Below are positions 1 to 11,686 of a DNA stretch of 64,000 nt, piece after piece. Within the stretch, counting starts at the first letter, position 1. The number at the start of each line of letters is the position of its first letter. The DNA is from Cycas panzhihuaensis (taxonomy: Eukaryota > Cycadophyta). Where the stretch lies: NCBI GenBank assembly GCA_023213395.1, contig CM041465.1, forward strand, positions 112,537,741 to 112,601,740, read 5' to 3'. Below the pieces are notes generated by a model that worked only from the letters and a program-made list of their open reading frames with translations, made no database searches and was not told the origin of the DNA. Position numbers and translations under genes: made by a program.

Positions 1-196
1 AATGAGGGTTTTCTCTCAAGTGGTGAATTGTGCTATAAGTATGTATATTATTCTTCATTATAATTTGAGGTTTAGCCATTCTTCCATCTCTTGTATTAGC
101 TTGCACATACTTTATAATTTTTATGTTTCATTATTGTATAATTCACTCACCGTTATATTTTATATTTTATATGCATAGCCTATTAATTTTCTAACA
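1..196 (+). repeat. Element X 5' LTR, 3' portion
   Basis: This is homologous to 3265-3460 and ends in CTAACA. The PBS starts at the next base. The upstream part of the LTR is outside the window. Confidence 0.8.
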
Positions 197-210
197 TGGT
201 ATTAGAGCCC
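197..210 (+). promoter_or_regulatory. Element X primer-binding site (tRNA-iMet)
   Basis: TGGTATTAGAGCCC directly follows the LTR. It differs from the usual plant TGGTATCAGAGCC by one C-to-T change. Confidence 0.8.
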
Positions 211-2653
211 AAGGTTTGAATCCTTAAGGACAATATTCTGGAGCCTATTTTTTGTAAATTTTTAGAGATTTATCAAGTTAGTAATCTATTTTGTACCTAA
301 TTTATAACCTGATCTTTGTCCATTTAAAGGATTTTTGAAGCTATTTTCTATTGCATTTTATGCACATCTTTGGGACTATTTTCACTATCTTTTGAGATAT
401 ATTTAGGACTATTTTATCACTATTTTTAGTCCTTTTAAGATGATATTTTAATGCTATTATGAGGTTGTTTTGAAGCTTATTTTTTGAGTATTTTTTAAGG
501 TATTTAAAACTATGAGAGGGCTATTTAAGTTGTTCAAATCTATTATGTAGTAGAAATAATGGATAATTTACATACATGTGGCACCAGAAATATATACATA
601 TCTAACTATTTTTATGAGGTTCACATTTATGAGCATATGTAATTGGTGTGAAGTAAACTCCTTGTATGCTAGTGGGCAAATTACAATAGAGTTGTTTGCA
701 ATATTTGAAGGAGTCTTTTTTGCTATCTAGAGGTAAAAAATAACTCAATATTTGAAAAATGAAATTTATAGTTTAGTAGTCTTATGAGGATGTATTGAAA
801 TATATAGCCTCTCCATATTATTTTTATAACATATAAAAAAAAAGAGTATATTCAACCCTAAATCTACATCTTAGAATATTTGTAGAAGATCTCTAAAATC
901 CTACATAAAATTTGTTATATTTTATCTTTTGGAGGCTGTTGAAAGTTCCATATCCTTTGTTAAAAAATGTATATGTATAGCAAGCATCTTTGAACATATT
1001 TGTAAGTATTATTATGTGGGGTATTGCAAGTGATTATTTAGAAACTCAGTGCTTCAAACACAACAAAATTTGTTATTCTACAATGTGCCAACCAAATGAT
1101 GGCTCTATTTTATGAGTTTTTACCTATAGAAGTGCAATAGTTCATGAAGAAGCCATGTTGGTAATATGGGCTCTTGATTATACTACTAGTTCTAAATTTT
1201 TAAAGTACATGCTAGAATTTTATAAATGGGTCTATAGAACATTAAAGAGTATCAAGTTTGTGTAATGTTTGGGAGGATAAAAGTTAAGGGTTGTACTATT
1301 TTATTATTCAAAAGGATCTACTGCAAACTCTTTCCATCTTTTCCATGCCCAATACTAGAGGGCATCAAACTCCCCCTCCCCCTGGCCCCCAAAAAAAAAA
1401 ATCTTTTAACATAGAGACATAGTCTCTCCTCTAAGATATGACATGCCATACAATCCCTTTGATATAATTGATGAAATTATTTAAATCAACTACAAAGTTA
1501 GTTAGATTTATGATAGAGACATTCAGATGCCACTTTTTCTAGGGAGATAACACTTACAAGGGGATGCTTCTATAATTTTTTTACCCCGAAGCAAAGTAAA
1601 ATACAAAGGACTTCTAAGGTGTATCCTCTCCTTGGTGAAGAAATATATTGAAAATGCATGTAAGGTGAAGGTGCACAAGAAATTATAAGATTCAAATTAT
1701 AGTGCTTGAGTGGCCATTGAAACACGATGCATTGGCTCTATACTATCACTACCATCATTCATGACTCATGCTTTAAGAGCTGATGGGAGGCAACAAACTG
1801 ATTAAATAATTCTCCTTTCAAACATGAATAGTAAACCACCATAGTCATAGACCTATAATATAGAGAAGACAAAGAGCTACTATAGATTTGTATAATATAA
1901 AATGGTAATATCCAACAGAAAGAGATCTATGTAGTAGTGGTAGCTACAAAACTACAAAGAGAAAAAATTGTGACTAGACCCTAACGTTAAGATGAAAATT
2001 ACTTTTGATTAAAAATATTTGATATTTTTGATGGATTCTTTTATTTTTTCAACTGTGGTGGACATTATATTTTTAATGAAATTAATTTAAACTTTTCTTG
2101 TGTTTATAAAAACTTAATTAATTAAATTTAATAATATTTTGAGTCTGCCCAAACCCCTAGTTCATCATCCAATGGTTAAATGAAGTGCCCATATGACCTT
2201 TGGATAACTAGTGAAGGGGGCTTAGTCCTTGATTTTTAGTTTTCTTAGAGTTAATATTAGTTTTCTTGGTGTAATTTGAGTATATATACTCTATTTTCAT
2301 TCTTGGTAGTTGTGTTGGATTTGTAATTGAGAGGACTTTTATTTGGCCAGTCACTTGACAACATTTGGAGCTAATTTAATGTAGAAAGCTTAGCTCAAAA
2401 TCAAAAATTTTCTTCAAAGCTTTACTTTTCTTCATTTTTTAGCATTTTCAATCACATACATGTAATCTTTAAGGCTCTATGTCATTTATTATATATTTCA
2501 TTAATATATTATACCTTAAATGGGGTAGATAACATGTATAATGGCTCATCTCAGGCTCTACAGAACCTATTTCACATTAAAATTTATCATTTGAGAGTCA
2601 TTCATATTGTACTTCAGTCATATCCATTCTTTTAGCCATGTATTGACATTTAT
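211..2653. other. Element X interior, no gene seen
   Basis: The stretch is AT-rich and dense in stops in all frames, with no zinc knuckle, DSG, YVDD or integrase motif. Positions 2150-2470 hold a TATATATA-rich block that could be part of another LTR, but I found no second copy. A C-rich tract followed by an A tract lies at 1371-1400. Confidence 0.5.
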
Positions 2654-3460
2654 TGTTGGGTTTCTAGCCCATGGAGATATGATGCAAGCCTATAGTAGTA
2701 TGATGTAGCCCATAGAGACATGCTTTTAGTCCATATATATAATTTGAGACCATAATACCATTGTAAGGTTTTAAAACCATGTATTTTTTGCCATTATAGT
2801 CAAACAAGCTCTTATATTATACTATATAGGTAAAAGGTAAGACCCCTTTCTTAGCTACTCTTGCACATCTTCGTCAGTTTACTTATTTGACCACATAGGA
2901 TGACATGTTCTTAGAGTGAAGTTGACTTGGTGCTGATTGAACCATGTATACAAAGGAATACCCTAGTGAACTAGCAATCATAGTGGTTGGTTACTTATGT
3001 GGTCTAGTGGATGGTGTTCTCTTTATATGGATATCAATGAATTATATCCTTACAACAAATTATGATTGAACATTTATTTGAAGACTTAATACTTATATTT
3101 AATGCGATATCTTATCTTATGTAATTATCTATTATAGGGGAAAAATATTAAGTGTGATATCCAATTACATTATTATCCCTATTTACTCTCTCTTTACATT
3201 TATTTATATTTTATATTTAAGGTTGTGAGTCATATAAAAATGTGTGATACCTCCAACATTGACGAAAGAGGGTTCTCTCTCAAGTGGTAAGTTGCACTAT
3301 AAGTATGTACATTATTCTTCATTCTAATTTAAGGTTTGGTCATTCTTTTATCTCTTATGTTAACTTGTATATACTTTATAATTCTTGTATTTTATTGTTG
3401 TATCATTCACTCACCTCCATATTTCAATATTTGCATACATAACATATTATTTTTCTAACA
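2654..3460 (+). repeat. Element X 3' LTR
   Basis: It begins TGTTGGG and ends CTAACA, so it has TG...CA termini with a short inverted repeat. The right end is fixed by the match to the 5' copy. The left end is my choice of the best TGTTGGG, and no clean polypurine tract precedes it, so the start is uncertain. Confidence 0.55.
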
Positions 3461-3736
3461 ACTTCTTTGGTACATATCATATTCAAAGATAAATAAAAGT
3501 ATTGAGGCTTTTAGTTTTAGCTGATAGAAATCTAATTAAATATGAGAATAGGTTTGTTAAATCCTAAATAGTTATCAAGATAAGTGCAATATTATTCAGA
3601 TAGAATTATTGGGATAAATGATAAAGTAGGGTAGATAAATATATGATTTTAATATAATAGATGGTAGTTATGTAAATACTAGACTTGTGGGGAGTGGACA
3701 TTAGAGGCCTATTTATCAAAATTAGGTTGCGTATTA
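3461..3736 (-). pseudogene. Gypsy E: fragment at the start of integrase
   Basis: On the minus strand this reads as a degraded integrase N-terminal region of a Ty3/gypsy (chromovirus-like) polyprotein. The pattern LLYxNHIFIYPTLSFIPIIL then YLDNYLGF resembles the family's leader (nGLLYYKnRIyiP, then H-S-P-x-G-GHSGf) that precedes the HHCC zinc site. Stops interrupt it and the expected histidines are partly lost. It continues the RNase H region at 24215-25420 once copia A, C and B are removed. Element X cuts it off on the left. Confidence 0.6.
3732..3736. repeat. Target-site duplication of copia A, left copy (TATTA)
   Basis: TATTA at 3732-3736 is repeated exactly at 11646-11650, just outside the two LTRs. 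Confidence 0.85.
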
Positions 3737-4084
3737 TGTTGGGATAACCCCTAATGACCTAAGGATATGTGCACCTAGGGCCCTTCAAAAGTCACCTTTG
3801 GGGCTCCCTAGGGCACATAGAACCTTCCACTAGCCACCTAAAGGTACCTAGAGCTGATGCAATATTATTAAGGTATGTGCAATATTTATTAAATATTTTT
3901 TTTTAATATTATTTGAATACATTATTAGCTAATATGTAGGTTGGGTGATGGCAAGTGCCACCTCCCCAAATATCTATTTAAGATGTGGGAATACCTCCCT
4001 AGTGTTTTTAACACTACCTTCATTTATATGGAAATTGGATAATCATGATGGGATCCTGACCTGCTTTTCTCCCCTGTGCCAACA
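3737..4084 (+). repeat. Copia A 5' LTR
   Basis: It runs from TGTTGGGA to GCCAACA, 348 bp, and is homologous to 11297-11645. Confidence 0.92.
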
Positions 4085-4086
4085 TT

Positions 4087-4099
4087 TGGTATTAAAGCA
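4087..4099 (+). promoter_or_regulatory. Copia A primer-binding site
   Basis: TGGTATTAAAGCA lies two bases after the LTR. It is a decayed tRNA-iMet site (consensus TGGTATCAGAGCA). Copia D has TGGTATCAGAGTT at the same place. Confidence 0.75.
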
Positions 4100-4751
4100 C
4101 ATATGGTTCCATGGATTTATAATTAGTTCATTATATTTTGATATATATTTGATTGCTCTATAGGTAAACTTTAGTATATCAAAGTATTTGATTAATTTTC
4201 ATATTTATCTATGTGATATTTTGCTGTTATTTTTTCAAAGAGTGATACCATGCATTCAGTTCAATCTAACTCTCCAACTGTTGATCAGAAGTCAAGTACA
4301 TAAGTACTAATTGGATTCTTCACTGAATCATCTACCTACCAGAAAAAACTGTTTGTGATTTCATGCCTTGTGAAGGGAGAAATCACTTGTTGAACTCTAG
4401 TTCCCTATTTTGGGATTTTTAACTTTTCTGCTTAGTTCTTCTTCTACAAAGTTATGTTTACTACAAAAAATTACCAACAACCAATTATCTTAGATATCTA
4501 ACTCCCCTTTGAAATTTCATGACAAACTATCTCTCCATTGGTGAGATCTAGCCTCACTTCCAGTTTCTCAGTTTTTTATATTATTTTTCATAGTTTTTTA
4601 TTTTTTTTTTTGTAAAACTCAGTCATTCTTGCTGGGGTGCCTTCTTGTGTGTATATCTCAGCTCAGGTCTGAGAACATTTGGGGATCTTCATCCTTGTAT
4701 ACACCCAAATCCTCTCTGATTCACCTCTGTGCATGCCACCATCCAAGTTTT

Positions 4752-4823
<72 letters not shown>

Positions 4824-6455
4824 AATTATCTTTTCATTATTTCTTCCCCCTCTAGGTGCTAATCTCCTCTGCCTTTGTTGCATGGTACTTATCAATTGAT
4901 TCAATTGATCCGAGGCTCCTAATCCTCTATGGTTTCACCTTTGTTCACTATGCAGGCCACCACCCATTGCCCTTTGATTTATTTTATTTTATTTTTATAA
5001 AGTTTATGTTAATTAAACTTTACTATATAAATTTTTAAATCCATATGTTAAAATTGTTATCCCTCTTAAGAGCTTATCCTCTAGTCATATCAACTAATGT
5101 GACTTCTAGCTCATTTATTAAAGGGGCTATCTCAAAGTTATCAAATTTTTTGTTTTTCTTTTTTAAAATTTTTTCTTAATACATACATTACCTAGCATAT
5201 TTTTGTAATATCTTTTCACTAAGGTCTTGGCTTTTGATGAAACTAGTTCTGTTGAGTCCAAAATTTTGTGGGCTATAGTTTTGACTAGTTATTTACTACC
5301 TTTGAAGCTGAACTGACCTATTTTTAATTAGCTAAAGTTAAACATTATTTTTAAATTTTTTTTTAAGTTATTAACATAAAAAATATCTTTCACCTTTTTC
5401 GATATAACTTTACTAATTCATACCATATTTTAGATCCATTAGTTTTATTAGGAAGCTAACTCATTTCTCTTCAATCTGACATATATTTATTTATAAATTT
5501 TGAAGTTTTCTTGTAGACTTTCAAAGCTCCTATAGTTGATATTTTATTCAAGTCCTAGTTGGAATTTCTTTAAGACTTTTGAGCCAAATTTCCTTCTAAT
5601 TTTAAATATATTTCAATTGATATCTATATAATACTAATCATTAATAATATTTGTTAGTATTTATTGAGTTTTTAAGGCATTTTACAGCTCATTTGGCCTA
5701 CTTTTGGGCCTCTAGAGCAAAATGAGCCCCTCTTGTTCATTCAATTCGGTAAACAAGTATTTCTTATCATATTTTTCACTATTATCAAATCTAAAACTTA
5801 TTTAAAATCCTTTTGTGCTTAATCAAGAGATTATTTATACTTATTTGTGATTATTAAAGAATAATTACCCCCTCTATTTTCAATACAACCTACTTACAAA
5901 ACTTGATTAAAGGAGCTCACTTGGCTTTCGTTTAGAAAAATTTTCATCCTTATTTCATATTTTCTAAAGAAAAAAGTTCTTATTTTTTACAAAGGAATCT
6001 AATACTTTAAAGGGGGAGAGCATTTTTTTATTTTCAAATTACATAAATAGGGTAATCATAGATATACATCTTTATTTTGAAAGGAAAGTGCATATAGACT
6101 TCTTTGAGCATTGAATAATTATTCTCCTTTGGAAAAGGTATTTAATTGGTTTAAAGGTGTGAATATAGATTTAAATTTGCTCATAGTTTTCTTATTATGA
6201 GATTAATCATTTATACTTTCAAAGGGAGAATTTTTTTTTGAAATTGAAAGCATTCTTTTATTGGAAATTTCACACTTTATTTTTTCAAATTAATATTTGA
6301 GTATTAAAAGAAATTTAATTTTTAGTCTTCATTTTCAAGGTTTATTTCAATTTTTTATTCTCAAAGGAATCTTATTTGTAAGAAAGACCATCTATAATAA
6401 TTATTTTCATATTAAATTAGATAATTACTTGAATTGAACCTCCTTTTTTTCCAGG
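4100..6455 (+). other. Copia A long leader, no gene seen
   Basis: This is AT-rich untranslated sequence with only short spurious frames. Copia D has a leader of similar length (28425-31440), so the length is a family trait and not the result of a late insertion. Confidence 0.6.
4755..4823. repeat. Compound microsatellite (AC)23(AT)11
   Basis: An uninterrupted AC run at 4755-4800 passes straight into an AT run at 4801-4823, inside the copia A leader. Open frames across it on both strands (polyTH, polyVC/IY) are artefacts. Confidence 0.95.
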
Positions 6456-6925
6456 CTTGTAAGGGGAACAATTAGGACCCCTGAAGTTACCACCCTGCAC
6501 ACGCAACTTAGCCTACTCACATTGGATGAGGAAAACTTTAGCTATCAGGTGTATTAAATGGTAGACCAAGCTGCAGAACCTTTTCCATTTATAGTGTTTA
6601 GAGACCAAGGCTAGACTTAGACAGAGTGAGTGCTTTAGTTCAAGAACCTTTACCACTAAACGTGTCGTTAGGCATAAGTCTGACAAAGGTGGGTTAACAA
6701 TTCAAGGAGGTGTAAAAGCCTTCTTAATAGCATATATACTAAGATATATAGATCCTAGCACTCATGTACCAGTATATTAGGTCCCTATTTTTCCATTTAT
6801 GGGTAGGCACCACTAGATAAGACAGCAACTGAAGGTTACCCTAGGAGAAACTTAAACTTAGAGCCTAGCAAAATGTATTTAGGGACTAGGTCTACTTATA
6901 AAACCTTGGCTTAAACTTGAAAAAT
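6456..6925 (+). promoter_or_regulatory. Conserved pre-gag block of the copia A/D family
   Basis: About 470 bases match 30890-31330 of copia D much better than the rest of the leader. Shared words include AATTAGGACCCCTGAAGTTA, GAGACCAAGGCTAGAC and GGTAGGTGCCACTAGATA-like strings. Neither copy keeps an open frame, so the conservation looks structural or regulatory. A packaging or translation-control signal is possible, but that is inference. Confidence 0.5.
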
Positions 6926-7010
6926 GTTTTTATTCATTTAACTAAAACCTTAGTGGGATAAACATATTTTATTTAGTAAAGGATTACTATCATAAACCAA
7001 GTTGAGTAAT

Positions 7011-8150
7011 ATGGAAACAAGCATAGGAAATATGATTATTCTAGTATTTGATGGGATAAATTTTCTAATTTGGAGTAGAAAAATAAAATCTATCCTTATG
7101 TCAAAGAAATTATGGGATATAGTATAGACAATTTATACATATCTAGGTGACCAAGCCACGAATGAATAAAAGAGGATATTCAAAGAAATGGTTAAGAAAT
7201 ACAATGAAGCTCTAACATTATTGTTTTGTACTATTAATAATAAAATCTTTCCAAGGGCGAGTGAAGCAACCACATCAAAGCAAGTATGGGATACTTTACA
7301 ACTAATTTATGAAGGAGTGGATTCATCAAAGCTTTAAACTTTTAGGAGTAAATGTGAAAACCTAAGGATGAATTCAAATGAATCAATTACAAACTTTATA
7401 ACAAAGGTATAAGACCTAGTTAATCATATGAGATCTCTTGGAGAGACCTTAATATAACAAAGAGTTGTTGAAAGGATTCTACGATGTGTCAGTGTTATAC
7501 TAAGCTTTGAAATGGTCATAACTAGCATTGAAGTCTCCAAAGACTTGAGCACCCTCAAAATAGAATAATTGAGTGCCATGTTAATGGCTGTTAAAGAGAA
7601 GGCAGCATCCAATGAATCACTTGAACATGCTTTTGCCACTAAGGAAAGGATATGCCCACGTGCTCAAGCAAGCACTTATAAATCTAGGGATCAGCCTCCA
7701 AAAGAAAAGAGTAGAAATCCTAGACATACACCACACCAACAAAGGCAGCCAAGATATCAAGCTCCTCACTAAAGACAAGGAGCTAATCAAAGAGATTTAA
7801 GGTAAATAAGATAGACAAGTGAAGAAATATAATAAGAGCCATATCAATGTTGTCCCAATTGCTAAGGGGACATACCACCACAAAGGGAAATCTTCATCCT
7901 CCAAATCATAAACAAAGGGATTATCCACCTCCTCATGAAGAAAGAGGAAGGCCATCTCATATTGATAAATCTTATTCTCAAAGTAGAAGTCTCAGTAATG
8001 GGAGAAGAGATTCATCATATTACATTTTTTGTAATCACCCTGGTCATACAGAAGATAGGTTCTTTGCTAAAAATGGACCAAATAACAAAGGAAGTGCTAA
8101 TATTATTATACAAAATAGAGAAAATTAGTTATTCTTATCTTGCTTTCTAG
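7011..8150 (+). pseudogene. Copia A gag (UBN2/Gag-polypeptide type)
   Basis: The ATG at 7011 opens a Gag with the copia signature FDGINFLIWSRKIKSIL, which resembles the usual fdG.NY..W...m...L. Downstream pieces (7400-7600) fit the UBN2 helical core (LSAMLMAVKEKAASNESLEHA), followed by a basic region and a broken zinc knuckle near 8024-8065 (FCNHPGHTEDRFF), where one Cys and one His remain and the other ligands are Tyr and Phe. Gag packages the RNA in virus-like particles. In-frame stops occur from about residue 40, and frame changes mean no full Gag is made. Confidence 0.75.
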
Positions 8151-9480
8151 CCAATGAAGGTGAAGATAGTAGTTGGTATATTGACTCAGGATGCTCAACC
8201 CACATGAATCATAAAAAGGGCTGGTTTCTAACAATGGATACAACCAAAATGGGATCTATTATGTTTGGAGACGATACAACCCATGAAGTTGTTGGCAAAG
8301 GAAAAGCAACTCTCCAAACTGATTTAGGAGAAACCAAATACATTGAGGATATTTTATATATTCCAACCTTAAGGAAGAATCTACTATGAGTAGGATAGAT
8401 GATGGGTTAGGATTATAGGGTCATATTTGATAATGGTGAGTGTATTATCAAAGATAAGAGACAAAATAAAGCAATTGTTATAAGAGGAAAAATGACAAAA
8501 GATAATCTATTCAAACTTGTTATCCCTCCATCTGATTCCTATGCTTTAAAAACAACTATCAAGATTGACAGTATCATGGGGCATAAAAGATTTAAGCACT
8601 TGAATTATAGTAGTTTGGCACTTATGAAAAGGATGAGTATGGTTGATGGGTTGCCCCATATTAAAGTGGATAAAAATGATTGTGAGGTATGTCTACTTGG
8701 AAAATAACATAGGAAAAGCTTTCCAGATTTTACCTATAGAGCATAAGGTCCTCTTCAATTGGTATATACTAATATTTATGGTCCCATGGAAACTCCATCT
8801 CTAAGAGGAGCAAAATACTTTATTACTTTTATTAATGACTATATAAGGAAAACATGGGTTTTCTTCATGAAATTTAAATCTAATGTGTTTCAATACTTTG
8901 TTGACTTCAAAACCTATGTGGAGAGACAAAGTGAACACAAGATACTCTCCCTAAGATTAGATGATGGGGGAGAATTCATTTTAAAATAATTCAACGTTTA
9001 TTGTGTTCACCATATAATCAAGTATCAGTTAGCCAATCCCTACATCCCTTAATAAAATGGTATAGCAGAAAGAAAGAATTACACTAGAGTTAAAATGGCA
9101 AGGTGCATGTTGAAAGATAAAAGAATAGGAAATTAATTTTGGTCAAAGCAATACATACTGTAGTATATTTGTTCAATAGAAGTACCACTAAATCACTTCA
9201 ATAGAAGACTCTCAAAGAAGCATTGAGAGGATATAAACCAAGTATCTATCACTTAAGAGTTTTTGGCTACATGGCATATACTTATATTCCTAAATAGAAA
9301 AGGACTAAATTAGATGATCATAGTACCAAATGCATTCTCATCAGCTATAGTGATATATCAAAAACATATAAACTTTATGATCTAAAAGTAAGAAAGGTTA
9401 TCATGAGCAGAGATATCATCTTTCAAGAAGTTGATTCCTATATGTTGATCATCATCAAGAAAAAGAAAATAATGTGATAA
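8151..9480 (+). pseudogene. Copia A protease and integrase
   Basis: A retropepsin core WYIDSGCSTHM keeps DSG at 8183-8191. It is followed by FGDDTTHEVVGKGK-like sequence typical of copia protease, then a GAG_pre-integrase zinc segment (8570-8710, MGHKRFKHLNYSSLALM...CEVCLLGK). The integrase core follows, with FITFINDYIRKTWVFFMKFK, then LRLDDGGEFIL (second Asp) and NPYIP..NGIAERKN (Glu, near 9030-9075). The C-terminal part reads YLRVFGYMAYTYIP...RTKLDDHSTKCILI. Stops at several points break it. The role was polyprotein cleavage and integration of the cDNA. Confidence 0.78.
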
Positions 9481-9662
9481 TAAATATTGAATCCAATCTT
9501 AGGTCCGCATATGTACTACCTTGGTAGCTCCAAAGAAGGACCATTAATGTTGAAAGTGGGGAGGGAACTTCTTTTCAACCTCCACCACAAAATTTTCCTG
9601 GGGAGGAAACCTCTGAACCTCTACCACAAACAACTCCTAAATGGACTCAAAGATATCATCCC

Positions 9663-11283
9663 ATGGATAACATGTTGGATCATGATTATAATAGAATATC
9701 AAATCAATCTCATAGGGTAAACTTTGCCCTTATGATTCGTGTTATGGAAACACATGAGCCTCAAACCTTTAATGAGGCTAATTCAGATACTACATGGAGA
9801 AAAGGTCTCGAGGAAGAATATAAATATATTGTTAAAAATGACACTTGGAAATTAGTTGATCTTCCTCCAAACAAAAAGCCTATTGGGACTAAGCGAATAT
9901 ACAAAACAAAATTTAGATCTAATGGCTCTATTGACAAGTACAAAGCTTGTCTTGTTGCAAAAGGATACTCTCAAAAGGAAGGTATTGATTATAATGAGAC
10001 CTTTGCTCTAGTTTCCATAATGGAAACAATTTGGATGATTATTAATTTGGTTGCTCAAATAAAATAAGACATTCACCAAATGGACATCAAAAGTGCTTTT
10101 CTTAATGGCTACATCGAAGAAAACATCTATGTCTCTCAACCCCTTGATTTTAAAGTTAATGGGGAAGAAAACAAAGTGTACAAACTCAAGTGAGCACTTT
10201 ATGGACTTAAACAATAACCTAGGGTGTGGTATTCCTATATTGACAAATATTTTCGAGATCAAGGCTTCAAAAGATCTCAATTAGACCTAAATCTATATAC
10301 TAATATCGAAGGTAAATTGATCATAACTGTGGGATTATATGTTGACAATATTATTTATATAGGAAATGATCCACAACTCTCACATAATTCAAGGAAGATA
10401 TATGTAGAGAATTTAAAATGTCTAACTTGGGTCTAATACATTACATCCTTGGAATAGAAGTATGGCAAGATGATGGTAGTATTCTTATCTTCCAAAGAAA
10501 ATATACCTTGGACTTACTTTAAAAGTTCAAGATAAGCAAATATAAACCTTCAGCTACTACTACTAAAGTTGGAATAAAACTTTCAAAGCAGAATGAGTCT
10601 ACTCTTATGGATCTAACAGTATATAGGAAACTAATTGGCAGCTTAATTTACTTGACTTCTATACGATCTGATATCATGCATGCAGTTAGTGTGCTATCCT
10701 AATTCATGCATGATCCAAAGAATTATCATTGGAAAGCAACAAAAAAATCCCTACAATATCTTAAAGGCATGACAGATTTTGGGCTATATTACAGGTCTAC
10801 ATCAAACTTCAGATTGACTTGACATACAGATTCAGACTGGGCTAGTGATATAGATGACAAGAAATCTACATCAAGTTACACCTTTAATATAGATTCAATA
10901 GCTATAGCATGGAGCTCAAAGAAACAAAATACAGTTTCCTTATCAACAGCTAAGGCAGAATATAAAGTAGTAATTTTAGGTGCATATGAAATAGTTTAGT
11001 TGCGTCGTTTACTACAAGATCTCAAGATAGAATAGTAAGGGCCAACCAAAATCTAGTACAATAATCAAAGAACTATACAAATTATAAACAATCTAAGTTT
11101 TTATGGTAGAACTAAGCATATTAAGACACAACATAATTTCATTTGGGAATTAGTATAAGAAGGACAAATTAATCTAAAATATTATAGTACGGAGGACTAG
11201 ACAATGAACATCTTCACAAAAGCATAGGGTACGATCAAGTTCTAGAAATTCAGAGAAAATTTAGGAATTACTCACATTAGGGA
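9663..11283 (+). pseudogene. Copia A reverse transcriptase and RNase H
   Basis: The RT opens with FNEANSDTTWRKGLEEEY, then NDTWKLVDLPPNKKPIGTK, matching the copia RVT_2 family. LVAKGYSQKEGIDYNETFA is clear. The catalytic box is YVDN at 10338-10349 instead of YVDD, which should abolish polymerase activity. The thumb and RNase H follow: LIGSLIYLTSIRSDI, then HTDSDWASDIDDKKSTSSY and AWSSKKQNTVSLSTAKAEY, ending with TKHIKTQHNF and NIFTKA. Several stops and a frameshift near 10065-10093 separate the parts. It ends just before the polypurine tract. Confidence 0.85.
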
Positions 11284-11296
11284 TTATCAGGGAGAA
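11284..11296 (+). promoter_or_regulatory. Copia A polypurine tract
   Basis: TTATCAGGGAGAA ends directly at the 3' LTR. Copia D has TTATGGGAGAGAA in the same position. Confidence 0.7.
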
Positions 11297-11645
11297 TGTT
11301 GGGATAACCCCTAATGACCTAAGTATATATGCACGTAGGTCCCTCTAGAGCCATCTTTGGGGCTCCCTAGGGCAACTAAAGCCTCCCACTAGTCACCTAA
11401 AGGTACCTAGAGCTGATGCAATATTATTAAGATATGTGCAATATTTATTAAATGTTATTTTTTTAATATTATTTGAATACATTGTCAGCTAACATGTAGA
11501 TCGAGTGATGGCATGTGCTATCTCCCCAAATATCCATTTAAGGGGTGGGAATACCTTCTTGGTGTTTTTTAACACCACCTTCATTTATATAGAAATTGGT
11601 TAATTGTGATGGAATCCTGACCTACTCTACTTCCCTACACCAATA
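11297..11645 (+). repeat. Copia A 3' LTR
   Basis: It starts TGTTGGGATAACCCC and ends CAATA where the 5' copy has CAACA. The target duplication TATTA follows at 11646-11650. Confidence 0.9.
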
Positions 11646-11686
11646 TATTATTCTCAACCATTAGGTCTACTAATCATAATGCTTTA
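11646..11686 (-). pseudogene. Gypsy E: sliver between copia A and copia C
   Basis: Only 41 bases of host element E remain here, starting with the TATTA duplication of copia A and ending with the CTTTA duplication of copia C. The reading is from the linker between RNase H and integrase. It is too short for an independent family call, and the assignment rests on the duplications. Confidence 0.55.

Larger units (their letters stand above)
1..3460 (+). mobile_element. Element X: non-coding LTR retrotransposon, 5' end cut by the window edge
   Basis: The first 196 bases match 3265-3460 base for base in length with about 17% mismatches by eye. Both copies end in TTTTCTAACA. The left copy is followed by TGGTATTAGAGCCC, a primer-binding site for initiator tRNA-Met. 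This identifies the end of a 5' LTR and a whole 3' LTR on the plus strand. The interior of about 2.5 kb has no reading frame resembling Gag or Pol, so the element is probably non-autonomous and was mobilised by proteins supplied in trans. It ends inside the integrase region of gypsy E. The 3' target duplication would be ACTTC at 3461-3465, but its partner is outside the window. Confidence 0.75.
3737..11645 (+). mobile_element. Copia A: complete but decayed Ty1/copia retrotransposon
   Basis: The 7.9-kb element has LTRs of 348 and 349 bp beginning TGTTGGGATAACCCC, a PBS, a polypurine tract and a perfect 5-bp target duplication (TATTA). The pol order PR-IN-RT-RH is diagnostic of Ty1/copia. LTR identity is roughly 89% over the part I compared. 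It is inserted in gypsy E. Copia D at 28046-55006 is a member of the same or a sister family, sharing LTR start, leader and protein sequence. An unusually long leader of about 2.9 kb precedes gag. Many stops and the YVDN active site make it inactive. Confidence 0.92.

Noticed and set aside
1371-1400. C-rich tract followed by an A tract as a possible retroposed poly(A) end
   Set aside because: No source gene or target duplication visible; simple sequence is enough to explain it.
2150-2470. Possible separate LTR or promoter inside element X
   Set aside because: TATA-rich text looks LTR-like, but no second copy and no TG...CA pair was found.
4629-4904. Open frames on both strands across the AC/AT microsatellite
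   Set aside because: The residues are polyTH, polyVC and polyIY from a dinucleotide repeat; no domain or coding pattern outside it.
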